Positions 1 through 5,800 of a stretch of 11,626 bases of DNA are shown here, one piece after another. This DNA comes from DASYYE01 sp035946955 (GTDB taxonomy: Bacteria; Actinomycetota; Actinomycetes; Streptosporangiales; Streptosporangiaceae): assembly GCA_035946955.1 (NCBI GenBank), contig DASYYE010000371.1, positions 1-11,626 of the forward strand. The letters are read 5' to 3'. The notes under the pieces were generated by a model, which was given only the letters and a program-made list of their open reading frames with translations, made no database searches and was not told where the DNA came from. The translations under genes and the position numbers were made by a program. How positions within the stretch are numbered: position 1 is the stretch's first letter; each line of letters starts with the position of its first letter.

Positions 1-1
1 T

Positions 2-229
2 GCAGGGCGCGTCGCCCCTGCCTTGTCGGGCGGTTGGGCCGTGAATGGCCGGATGCACGAACCGCCGAAGGCGCGTGCTTCACACGATCCCCTTCCTCGG
101 CTGATCGCTCCCCTGCCCAGCGACTGGGCATCAGCACTTGATACTGGCGCTGCGCTAGTGCAGTCAGCATCATCTGACTTGGCCGAAACACTAATGGAAC
201 GGTGGCTGGCCGCGAACGAGAACGTGTGA
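2..229 (+). CDS. possible C-terminal tail of an ORF entering from the left edge
   Basis: The frame is open from the first bases of the window to a TGA at 227-229, with an in-window TTG at 23 as the only early start, so if real it is the end of a gene that begins outside. The last third could form an amphipathic helix (ending in ERWLAANENV). Third codon positions are less GC-biased than in the neighbouring genes (several TCA, CTT, GAT, CTA codons), which argues against a well-adapted resident gene. I recognise no family. It could be chance open frame, or the tail of a foreign or decayed gene. Confidence 0.25.
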   Translation, partial: AGRVAPALSGGWAVNGRMHEPPKARASHDPLPRLIAPLPSDWASALDTGAALVQSASSDLAETLMERWLAANENV

Positions 230-339
230 ATCTTTGTATATGGGCGGATTACCCAGGCCATAAGGTTTGCCAAGCGCTCGTGCCGGGCCGGTGCCCCGTG
301 CGCGACGGCGCTGCACGTCACGGCTAGGGTGGCGGGTCA
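230..339. other. short intergenic region before the acetyltransferase
   Basis: A locally AT-rich patch (around 232-242) gives way to GC-rich sequence. TAGGGT at 325-330 fits the actinobacterial -10 pattern TAnnnT and would place transcription start very near the ATG at 340, so the acetyltransferase mRNA may be almost leaderless. No convincing -35 box is visible. I see no RNA gene or terminator here. Confidence 0.3.
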
Positions 340-843
340 ATGGACTACTTGGTCAGACGGGCCCGTACCCCGGATGTTCCGGCCATTGCCGGGCTGGTCG
401 CGGCCAACGTCGAGTCGCGGCGCCTGCTGGGCAAGGCCGCTGTCACGCTGTATGAGGACATCCAGGAGTTCTGGGTGGCCGAACGGGTGCCTGAGGCCAC
501 CGTGGTGGGCTGTGGCGCACTGCATGTCCTGTGGGAAGACCTCGCGGAAGTCAGGACCTTCGCCGTGCGTGGGGACTGCCAGGGCCACGGTATCGGGCAC
601 CGGCTCGTCGAAGTGCTGCTGAGCACCGCGCGCGACCTCGGCGTCCAGCGCGTGTTCGTGCTGACGTTCGCGGTCGGTTTCTTCGGCCGGCACGGCTTCG
701 AGGAGATCGCGGGCACACCCGTCTCACCTGAGGTGTACGCGGAGCTGCTCCGCTCCTACGACGAGGGAGTGGCCGAGTTCCTCGACCTCGACCGGGTCAA
801 GCCCAACACTCTGGGCAACACCCGCATGCTCCTGCGCCTGTGA
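340..843 (+). CDS. argA: amino-acid N-acetyltransferase (N-acetylglutamate synthase, short GNAT type)
   Basis: This 167-residue protein has a single GNAT fold. It matches the short actinobacterial N-acetylglutamate synthases (the M. tuberculosis Rv2747/ArgA type), which acetylate glutamate or glutamine with acetyl-CoA as the first committed step of arginine synthesis in the cytoplasm. Visible landmarks are LYEDIQEFWVAE (37-48), GCGALHVLWEDLAEVRT (57-73), the acetyl-CoA pyrophosphate loop Q-x2-G-x-G (Q81, G84, G86) and the family-typical tail with EFLDLDRVKPNTLGNTRM. There is no amino-acid-kinase domain, unlike the classic E. coli ArgA. The ribosome site is weak (AGGGTGG near 326-332), and a near-leaderless message is possible. 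The gene runs alone, convergent with the helicase gene 52 bases away. Substrate preference (Glu versus Gln) cannot be read from the sequence. Confidence 0.88.
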   Translation: MDYLVRRARTPDVPAIAGLVAANVESRRLLGKAAVTLYEDIQEFWVAERVPEATVVGCGALHVLWEDLAEVRTFAVRGDCQGHGIGHRLVEVLLSTARDLGVQRVFVLTFAVGFFGRHGFEEIAGTPVSPEVYAELLRSYDEGVAEFLDLDRVKPNTLGNTRMLLRL

Positions 844-895
844 CCCGTCGCACCTGCCCGGGGGCCGGCGCCATGTGTCAGCCGTACCCGGCCGC

Positions 896-3800
896 TCAGA
901 GCAGGCGGAGCTGTTTGGCGGCGGGGCGCCGTCTGGCTGCCGCCCCGCGGTCAAGCAGTGTGGGCTCGATGCTGGCGAGGAATGGCGAGGGACCGCCGTC
1001 CACCGTGGTGCCATGCCGGCGCCGCTGCCGCGCGTATGTAAGAAATAGGTGTGCCCGGGCCCGGGTGATCCCCACGAACAGCAGCCGGCGCTCCTCGTCC
1101 GGGTCCGGCCCGCCGTCGCCGGGGAGCCACAGCGGCAGCAGCCCGCGTTCACACCCGGCCAGGAACACCACGCTGAATTCCAGCCCCTTGGCCGCATGCA
1201 GCGTCAGCAGGGTGATCGCGTCAGCGCGGGGGTCGAGCGCGTCGGCCTCGGCGCCCAGCCCGATCTCGGTGACGAAGCGCGCCAGGTCGTCGCCGCAGCG
1301 CTGGGCCAGTGGCCGCAGCACCTCACCTGCTGCGAGGGTGTCGATGGCACCCGGCCCGCCGCGTGCGGCCCTGGCCTGGACCACGGCCGCCAGCCGGTCC
1401 GCCACTGTGCCCACCGCCGCACCGTCCATAGCTGCCAGGCGGATCTCGGCGACGATCTCCGGGACCGCGCTCCTGCGCGCGAGCAGGTCATGTGAGCGCT
1501 TCTGGTACGGCAGGCCGGCTCTGGACAGCGCCTGCCCGATCGGCCCGGCCTGGGCGTCGGTCCGGTACAAGATGGCGAAGTCAGCCAGGGACAGGCGGCT
1601 CCCCACGTGCCCCTCCGCGCGGCCCGTGTCCAGCGCGTGGAGCGACGAGCCGCCCAGCAGCCGCTCGATCGCCGCTGCCGTCCATTCCGCCTCGTTGTAT
1701 TCATCGGCGGCCTCGTGCACCGTGACCTGGGCCGGCGCCGTGGTCCCGGACTCCTTCGCCCGGCCCCGGGCTGTCACATGCGGTGCCGGTACGGCCCGCA
1801 GTTCCCGCCCGGGCACGAGCGTGGCGGGGCGCACGGCCTGCAGCGCGGCCGCGACGATCGCGGGCGAAGAACGGTAGTTCCTGGTGAGGGAAACCGAGTA
1901 TGCCCCGGGGTAGTCACGGGCGAAACGCAGGAAGAAACCCACGTCACCGCCGCGGAACCCGTAGATCGCCTGGTCCGGGTCACCGATCACGGTCAGCCCG
2001 CTGCCGTCGCCCGCCAGCAGGCGCAGTAGTGCGTACTGGCTGGCGTCGATGTCCTGGTACTCATCCACGCTGACGGACTGCCAGCGCTCGCGCAGTTCCG
2101 CTGCCAGCTCAGGTTTTTGGGTCAGCAGCGCGACCGGCAGTTCGACCAGGCCGTCGAAGTCCACCATCGAGCGTGCCGCCAGCGCCTGGGCAAACTCAGC
2201 CCGGCGTGCCGCGTCGGCCGCCACCTCGGCGAGCAGCCGCCGCCCGCCCGCCGCGGACCCTGCCTCTTCCGTGGCCACGGCCAGCCGGGTGTCATCGTCG
2301 GCCATTGTGAAGTCGTCCGGCAGCCCGGCCAGCGCGGCGTGGGACCGCAGGACGGTCAGGCCGAGCCCGTGGAAGGTGCTCACGGTCACGCGGCCCGCCT
2401 GCGCGGGGACCAGCACGTCCAGTCGCTCCCGCATCTCCTGGGCCGCCCGCCGCGTGAACGTCAGCGCCAGGCAGGACTCAGGCGCCAGGCCCTCCGCCAC
2501 GGCCGCGGCGATCCGGTGGGTCAGTGTCCGTGTCTTCCCCGTCCCCGGCCCGGCCACGACCAGCAGCGGACACGGGCTGGTGGCGGCCGCGCGCTGGTCA
2601 GGGTCCAAGCCTGCGAGCAGTCCATCAGGCGGCCCGGCCGCATCCTCCGTCACGACTGGCCCAGGATCAGCGGCCGCGCGCTGACCGTCATCCGGACCCG
2701 TGTGCCGCCCGGACCCGTGCCCGCCACCATTAGCCATAACCCCCGGCGCCGCCACGACACCCCGCGCGCCCGGGCGCCGCACCGCGCCGGTCTTCGCTGG
2801 ACTCCCCGCTGGGATGTCGAACAATGCACCGGCACCCGCCAGTTCCCCGGGGGCGAACAGCCGGACCACACCGTACTCGCCGTCGTAGCCGGGATCCCTG
2901 GTCACCTCAGCGCGCCGCAGGCGGCTGACCGCCTCGCCAAGCGTGGCCCCACCTACCCGGCTGACCTCGGCCACGTCGGCCTGGGTCAGGATGTGCAGTT
3001 CTGGCCCGAGGGCGGCAACAAGGCGGTCCACGTCTTCGGTGACCTTTTTACTCTTGGGCCCGCAATCCCGGATCTCGCCGAGCACCTCCGGCAGGCTCAC
3101 CAGATTGGTCGCCTCCGCCGCACCGGGGGGCCGGTACCCGGCCGGACGGTCGGCAAGCTCGGCAACGCGGTGTGCCACGCCAATCGTGAGGGGCTTGCCA
3201 CATGCGGGGCAGCGGCCTTCGTGGTTCGCGGTCTGCTCCGGCTCGAAACGGACACCACACTGGCGATGACCGTCCAAGTGGTACCGGCCACCCTCAGGAA
3301 AGAAGTTGATCGTCCCAGCAAGGCCAACTCCGGTCCGCAGCGCCGCTGCTATCGCGAAGTAATCGAGTGACGTGCAGAACGTAGTTGCCTCACGTCCCAG
3401 CATTGGCGGTGAATGGGCATCGGAGTTGCTCACCAGGCGGTACCGGTCGAGTGTGGAACACATCCAGTTCATGGCCGGGTCGGACGACAACCCGGTCTCT
3501 ACTGCGAAAACCTGGTCAGCGAGGTCGCCATAGCACTCCGCAACCGTGTCAAACCTGGACCAAGAACCGAGAGCCCCGAACCAGGGCGTCCAGATGTGCG
3601 CGGGAACCAGGAAACACCCCGTGCCGGCGTTGAGTGTGATCTCAAGGAGGTGGCGCGAGTCCAGGCCAAGGATTGGCCGGCCGTCTGAGGCGAGGTTTCC
3701 CACCTTAGCCAGGGCTGAAGTGATAGCCTCAGCCGCGCTGAACGTGGGCGCGTAGATGAGGTGGTGGACCTTTCGGGTCCGCTCATCGCGCTTATATATA

Positions 3801-4084
3801 GTGGAGACCTCAGCCGAGAGCAGGAAGCGGACTTCCTGATGGCAGCTTGGTGCCAGGGTTCGTCGCAGTTCCGCCGCCAGGCTGGGCCGCAGCCGAAGCA
3901 GGCCAGGCTCGGCCGGTTCCAGGCATTCCCTCAGCTCGGCCGACCAGGCCGGGTGGGTGAAGTCGCCTGTTCCCACCACGCGGATCCCTTTGCGTGCGGC
4001 CCACCAGGCCAGGTTGCCGATAGTGCAGTGCTTGCTGCACGCGAGAGAGAACCGGGAATGGACGTGCAAGTCCGCATGGAACAC
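896..4084 (-). CDS. endonuclease Q-UvrD helicase fusion protein
   Basis: About 1062 residues from the chosen GTG. Residues 1 to about 415 are a full endonuclease Q-type PHP nuclease: ADLHVHSRFS with D5, H7, H9; GTGDFTHP (38-45); E92; PAHIWTPWFG (161-170); GLSSDPAMNW (198-207); SNSDAHSP with D222 and H224; then a zinc-finger pattern C276...C292-x2-C295 and HRVAELADRP. Characterised EndoQ proteins nick 5' of deoxyuridine, hypoxanthine and abasic sites. A Pro/Gly/Ala-rich linker (about 416-490) leads to a superfamily 1A helicase: Walker A GPGTGKT (512-518), Walker B DEYQD (674-678), GDPDQAIYGFRG, NYRSS, HAAKGLEF and GITRARA (R1008). The 1B and 2B regions look shorter than in PcrA. The C-terminus is KQLRLL. 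GTG at 4084 is preferred because GGCAGGA lies 8 bases upstream and EndoQ proteins start just before ADLHxHS; GTG 4108 and TTG 4126 are in frame but lack a ribosome site. The joint activity is inferred. Confidence 0.92.
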   Translation of the reverse strand: MFHADLHVHSRFSLACSKHCTIGNLAWWAARKGIRVVGTGDFTHPAWSAELRECLEPAEPGLLRLRPSLAAELRRTLAPSCHQEVRFLLSAEVSTIYKRDERTRKVHHLIYAPTFSAAEAITSALAKVGNLASDGRPILGLDSRHLLEITLNAGTGCFLVPAHIWTPWFGALGSWSRFDTVAECYGDLADQVFAVETGLSSDPAMNWMCSTLDRYRLVSNSDAHSPPMLGREATTFCTSLDYFAIAAALRTGVGLAGTINFFPEGGRYHLDGHRQCGVRFEPEQTANHEGRCPACGKPLTIGVAHRVAELADRPAGYRPPGAAEATNLVSLPEVLGEIRDCGPKSKKVTEDVDRLVAALGPELHILTQADVAEVSRVGGATLGEAVSRLRRAEVTRDPGYDGEYGVVRLFAPGELAGAGALFDIPAGSPAKTGAVRRPGARGVVAAPGVMANGGGHGSGRHTGPDDGQRAAADPGPVVTEDAAGPPDGLLAGLDPDQRAAATSPCPLLVVAGPGTGKTRTLTHRIAAAVAEGLAPESCLALTFTRRAAQEMRERLDVLVPAQAGRVTVSTFHGLGLTVLRSHAALAGLPDDFTMADDDTRLAVATEEAGSAAGGRRLLAEVAADAARRAEFAQALAARSMVDFDGLVELPVALLTQKPELAAELRERWQSVSVDEYQDIDASQYALLRLLAGDGSGLTVIGDPDQAIYGFRGGDVGFFLRFARDYPGAYSVSLTRNYRSSPAIVAAALQAVRPATLVPGRELRAVPAPHVTARGRAKESGTTAPAQVTVHEAADEYNEAEWTAAAIERLLGGSSLHALDTGRAEGHVGSRLSLADFAILYRTDAQAGPIGQALSRAGLPYQKRSHDLLARRSAVPEIVAEIRLAAMDGAAVGTVADRLAAVVQARAARGGPGAIDTLAAGEVLRPLAQRCGDDLARFVTEIGLGAEADALDPRADAITLLTLHAAKGLEFSVVFLAGCERGLLPLWLPGDGGPDPDEERRLLFVGITRARAHLFLTYARQRRRHGTTVDGGPSPFLASIEPTLLDRGAAARRRPAAKQLRLL

Positions 4085-4200
4085 GCCGCTGATCCTGCCA
4101 TGAGGCACTGTCAGTCGGGCGGGCAACGCAGGGTTGCGTGGTCTGCCGGGCCGGCCGGGCTGGCGGCAGGGCGCGGACCTGCTCCGACTTAGCCGGGCCG

Positions 4201-4217
4201 GGCCAGGGCTGCTGGCC
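4201..4217. repeat. inverted repeat in the divergent promoter region
   Basis: GGCCAG (4201-4206) and CTGGCC (4212-4217) form a perfect 6-bp inverted repeat with a 5-base spacer between the divergent EndoQ-helicase and small membrane protein genes. It could be an operator or a short hairpin. No clear -10/-35 pairs are visible around it. Confidence 0.3.
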
Positions 4218-4276
4218 AGCGGGAGTGTCAGATGAGCGACAATCCAACGTGAGGGTTATCGGAGAGCACAGCGGGC

Positions 4277-4284
4277 AAAGGAGG
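4277..4284 (+). promoter_or_regulatory. strong ribosome binding site of the small membrane protein
   Basis: AAAGGAGG ends 5 bases before the ATG at 4290. It is the best Shine-Dalgarno sequence in the window and supports this short ORF being translated. Confidence 0.75.
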
Positions 4285-4289
4285 ACGGC

Positions 4290-4529
4290 ATGGGTGCCGA
4301 CCTCGCAGCATTGGTCCCGCCGCTGATCGTCGCTGCAGCGTTCGTGACCGGGGTGGTCATGTTCCTTCGGCGCCAGATGAGTGCGGGCCGAAGTGGTTCA
4401 GGTGCGGACAGTACGGACCACATTCCCACCGACTTGACGCAATCTGGGCCCGATGGATCCACCGGTGAGCCGGCAAGTACAAGAGATAGTCAGTTCACTC
4501 CTAAGAGCGACCATGACAGTGGCGGATAG
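4290..4529 (+). CDS. small single-pass membrane protein, function unknown
   Basis: A 79-residue protein with one hydrophobic segment at about residues 5-26 (LVPPLIVAAAFVTGVVMFL), followed by RRQ and a hydrophilic tail of about 50 residues rich in Ser, Thr, Asp and Gly. The positive charges directly after the helix suggest an N-out, C-in orientation with a disordered cytoplasmic tail. It lacks a signal peptidase motif, so it is probably an anchored protein. It is divergent from the EndoQ-helicase gene and lies 195 bases upstream of lsr2 on the same strand, but the separate lsr2 promoter argues against an obligatory operon. I recognise no family. Reality as a gene rests on the strong ribosome site and the clean membrane segment. 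Confidence 0.72.
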   Translation: MGADLAALVPPLIVAAAFVTGVVMFLRRQMSAGRSGSGADSTDHIPTDLTQSGPDGSTGEPASTRDSQFTPKSDHDSGG

Positions 4530-4557
4530 GGCATCTGCCCGATTGGTTACCCGCCAT
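4519..4557 (+). terminator. possible terminator after the small membrane protein
   Basis: TGGCGG (4520-4525) pairs with CCGCCA (4551-4556) and encloses a small hairpin GGGC-ATCT-GCCC. The stem starts inside the last codons and there is no T-run after it, so this is a weak, actinobacterial-style terminator candidate. Confidence 0.3.
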
Positions 4558-4651
4558 CCTGTGCTTGATTACGGAGAGTTACTTCAATCCTGCTGCCGCC
4601 TGGCACACTAGAGACAGTGGTAACTCCGCAGGACGAATCGTCGGCGCCGAA

Positions 4652-4679
4652 TTGTCATCTTCAACAGTCCTGGTATATT
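4652..4679 (+). promoter_or_regulatory. housekeeping-type promoter of lsr2
   Basis: TTGTCA (4652-4657), a 16-base spacer and TATATT (4674-4679) match the vegetative consensus at five of six -35 positions and five of six -10 positions. Start would be near 4686, giving a leader of about 40 bases. The surrounding sequence is AT-rich compared with the rest of the window, the kind of DNA Lsr2 itself binds, so autorepression is plausible but inferred. Confidence 0.6.
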
Positions 4680-4724
4680 GTTTGGCAGCCCATAAACCCC
4701 GCTTCAACAGAAGGGCTGGCCTCC

Positions 4725-5060
4725 ATGGCTCAGAAGGTTCACGTACTGCTGGTCGACGATCTCGACGGTGGTGAGGCGAACGAGACTGTGCAGTTCAGCC
4801 TCGACGGCATTGCCTACGAGATCGACCTCAGCTCCGACAATGCAAGCAAGCTTCGCAATGAGCTCGGCGTATACGCCGGTCATGCGCGCAAGGCTGCCGG
4901 TGGCGCTGCCGCCGCCGGGCGTCGCAAGCGCAGTCGGACCGGACCCGGACGGGAGCGCAGCTCCGAAATCCGGGCCTGGGCGAAGCAGCGTGGTCACAAG
5001 GTCAGTGAGCGCGGCCGCATTCCCGCCGCGATCATCGCAGAGTACGAGTCCGCTCACTAA
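4725..5060 (+). CDS. lsr2: Lsr2 nucleoid-associated protein (xenogeneic silencer)
   Basis: The 111-residue product has the full Lsr2 layout. An N-terminal dimerisation domain (1 to about 55) starts MAQKVHVLLVDDLDGGEANE and continues with FSLDGIAYEIDLS. A basic linker rich in Ala, Gly, Arg and Lys (56-78) follows. The C-terminal DNA-binding domain (79-111) carries IRAWAKQRGHKVSERGRIPA, with the AT-hook-like R96-G97-R98. Lsr2 binds the minor groove of AT-rich DNA, bridges it and silences foreign genes, the actinobacterial counterpart of H-NS. The ATG at 4725 is chosen because it gives the conserved family N-terminus; the same frame is open upstream to 4617 but those residues are not Lsr2-like. 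AAGG about 10 bases upstream is a modest ribosome site. Lsr2 is commonly found near clpC in this phylum, as here. Confidence 0.97.
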   Translation: MAQKVHVLLVDDLDGGEANETVQFSLDGIAYEIDLSSDNASKLRNELGVYAGHARKAAGGAAAAGRRKRSRTGPGRERSSEIRAWAKQRGHKVSERGRIPAAIIAEYESAH

Positions 5061-5170
5061 GGAGTGGCTCACCGGTCCATACCGTTGCTGGCAACCAGCA
5101 GCCGGGACGGACCACCACGCGGACGAGTAGCGACAACACCGTGAGGCACCTGTCAGTGTCCGCGCAGTTC
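5061..5170 (+). other. lsr2 3' region with a small hairpin
   Basis: The only structure I see is TGCTGG (5086-5091) pairing with CCAGCA (5095-5100) around a 3-base loop, without a T-run, so it is at most a weak lsr2 terminator. No promoter is recognised for the structured region that follows. Confidence 0.35.
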
Positions 5171-5422
5171 TTTGGGGCCTCTGAAAACGCGGCAGCGTTT
5201 CGGAGGGGTGACATACCCCAGACCGGCAGGACACGTCTTTGGACGGGCCCAGGCCCAGCCGTTGCGAGCGACGGCCCGGGGGATGGCCTGGACCGCGGTT
5301 GGTTACGCGGCGAGTGCCCTAGGACGTGTAGCAGGCAGCGAAGCTTGTGGGCACGTCGCTAGGGCCGGCCTTGTGAGGGGACGGCTCCGCGGGCTCCCCG
5401 CAGTTTGGTAACTGGCGGGCCC
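5171..5422 (+). ncRNA. candidate structured RNA, 5' domain: chain of hairpins
   Basis: Six consecutive inverted repeats were found by hand. (1) 5178-5190 with 5195-5206: 12 pairs with one bulge, GGCA loop, inside an outer helix 5171-5177 with 5216-5222. (2) 5234-5237 with 5242-5245. (3) 5249-5255 with 5285-5291, enclosing 5258-5262 with 5271-5275. (4) 5293-5297 with 5306-5310. (5) 5317-5328 with 5352-5364: 12 pairs with one bulged base. (6) 5397-5405 with 5410-5419, TGGT loop and one bulge, extendable by GGG/CCC. The reading frames across it match no family I know. No RNase P, tmRNA, SRP or 6S signature was recognised. It may be a free RNA or part of a long leader; transcription is not shown. 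Confidence 0.5.
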
Positions 5423-5430
5423 GGGTCCGC

Positions 5431-5687
5431 GCGAAGCACACCGGGTCACAGGTGGAGTGGTGCACCACCGACCCACGGGTGGCACCCATGCGCAGCCTTT
5501 CTTTAGGCATGGCTCCGCATGGGTGCTTCCCGGCGACGTGTCTGCCACGAGGCACACGTTCGCTGTGCTGCACCCCGGGGCGCTTGGAGGCGCCGCCTTC
5601 CCTCGTCGCTCCCGCGCTCGCTGCGCTCGCTCCCCGCTCCTCAGTCCAGGCGGCGCCGCGCCCCTCCGGCTCACTCGGTGTGTTCGC
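5431..5687 (+). ncRNA. candidate structured RNA, 3' domain: closed multi-branch fold
   Basis: A terminal helix pairs 5431-5446 with 5673-5687: 15 pairs, one G-U and one bulged G. It encloses four further stems: 5457-5460 with 5465-5468; 5482-5492 with 5516-5526 (11 perfect pairs); 5533-5546 with 5551-5563 (ACGA loop, small bulges); and 5577-5583 plus 5589-5597 with 5649-5664 (16 pairs, 5-base bulge). The apex of the last arm is pyrimidine-rich. All stems are mutually compatible. Alternatives are a small non-autonomous element with 15-bp terminal inverted repeats, although I see no target duplication, or a DNA-level palindrome cluster. Family unknown. Confidence 0.5.
5614..5631. repeat. 9-bp tandem repeat
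   Basis: GCGCTCGCT occurs twice head to tail (5614-5622 and 5623-5631) in the apical part of the longest arm of the folded region. Such CGCTCG-type runs are common in very GC-rich genomes, so this may be low-complexity sequence rather than a functional site. Confidence 0.6.
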
Positions 5688-5698
5688 TGGCGGCGTAC
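5681..5698 (+). promoter_or_regulatory. putative ClgR box upstream of clpC
   Basis: The core CGCTGGCGGCG (5685-5695) fits CGC-Y-N3-R-GCG, and the flanks fit the C. glutamicum ClgR consensus as I recall it (WNNWCGCYNANRGCGWWS) with one mismatch, the central A. ClgR activates clpC and clpP genes in Actinobacteria. The box ends just before the -35 element and is centred near -45, a normal activator position. Confidence 0.55.
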
Positions 5699-5700
5699 CA

Positions 5701-5728
5701 GGGAACACTGTCTCTCCCAGCCGAGTTG
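5701..5728 (+). promoter_or_regulatory. putative SigR/SigH-type promoter of clpC
   Basis: GGGAAC (5701-5706), an 18-base spacer and GTTG (5725-5728) match the thiol-oxidative and heat stress sigma factor consensus GGAAY-N18-GTT exactly. clpC is a known SigR/SigH target in Streptomyces and Corynebacterium. Start would be near 5735, leaving a leader of about 140 bases. Confidence 0.6.
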
Positions 5729-5744
5729 GATGGGATGAAAGCCT

Positions 5745-5800
5745 CCTGCCGGGGAACCAATTTCATGACAGACAAATCGTGCGCTGAGACGGCCGGCAGG
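5745..5800 (+). promoter_or_regulatory. hairpin in the clpC 5' leader
   Basis: CCTGCCGG (5745-5752) pairs perfectly with CCGGCAGG (5793-5800), with a 40-base apical loop that contains GGAACC and AT-rich sequence. It lies inside the leader expected from the upstream promoter. Its role (mRNA stability, translation control or none) is unknown. Confidence 0.4.

Noticed and set aside
844..895. Possible shared terminator between the acetyltransferase and the helicase gene
   Set aside because: Only short, competing GC-rich pairings (such as CCGGG with CCCGG over a long loop) are present; not strong enough to call.
840..1877. 345-residue + strand frame opposite the helicase
   Set aside because: Low-complexity Ser/Arg/Ala translation opposite clear UvrD motifs; a shadow frame.
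4617..4724. Upstream extension of the lsr2 frame by 36 codons
   Set aside because: The extension covers the promoter (4652-4679), and the conserved Lsr2 N-terminus begins at the ATG at 4725.
5477..5486. GGGTGGCACC, identical to the core of the T-box (tRNA-sensing) motif GGGUGGNACC
   Set aside because: The downstream gene is clpC, not an aminoacyl-tRNA synthetase or amino-acid gene. I find no specifier stem or AG-bulge upstream, and the motif is used in the 11-bp stem of a larger fold. Probably chance in GC-rich sequence, though an Rfam search would settle it.
5753..5780. Second GGAAC with a downstream CGT, resembling another ECF-type promoter
   Set aside because: The spacer is about 20 bases and the -10 is weak, while the upstream GGGAAC-N18-GTTG is an exact match.
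5141..5787. Several short ORFs (60-130 codons) across the lsr2-clpC spacer on both strands
   Set aside because: None has a ribosome site or recognisable domain. They overlap one another in several frames and follow the inverted repeats, so I treat the region as non-coding.
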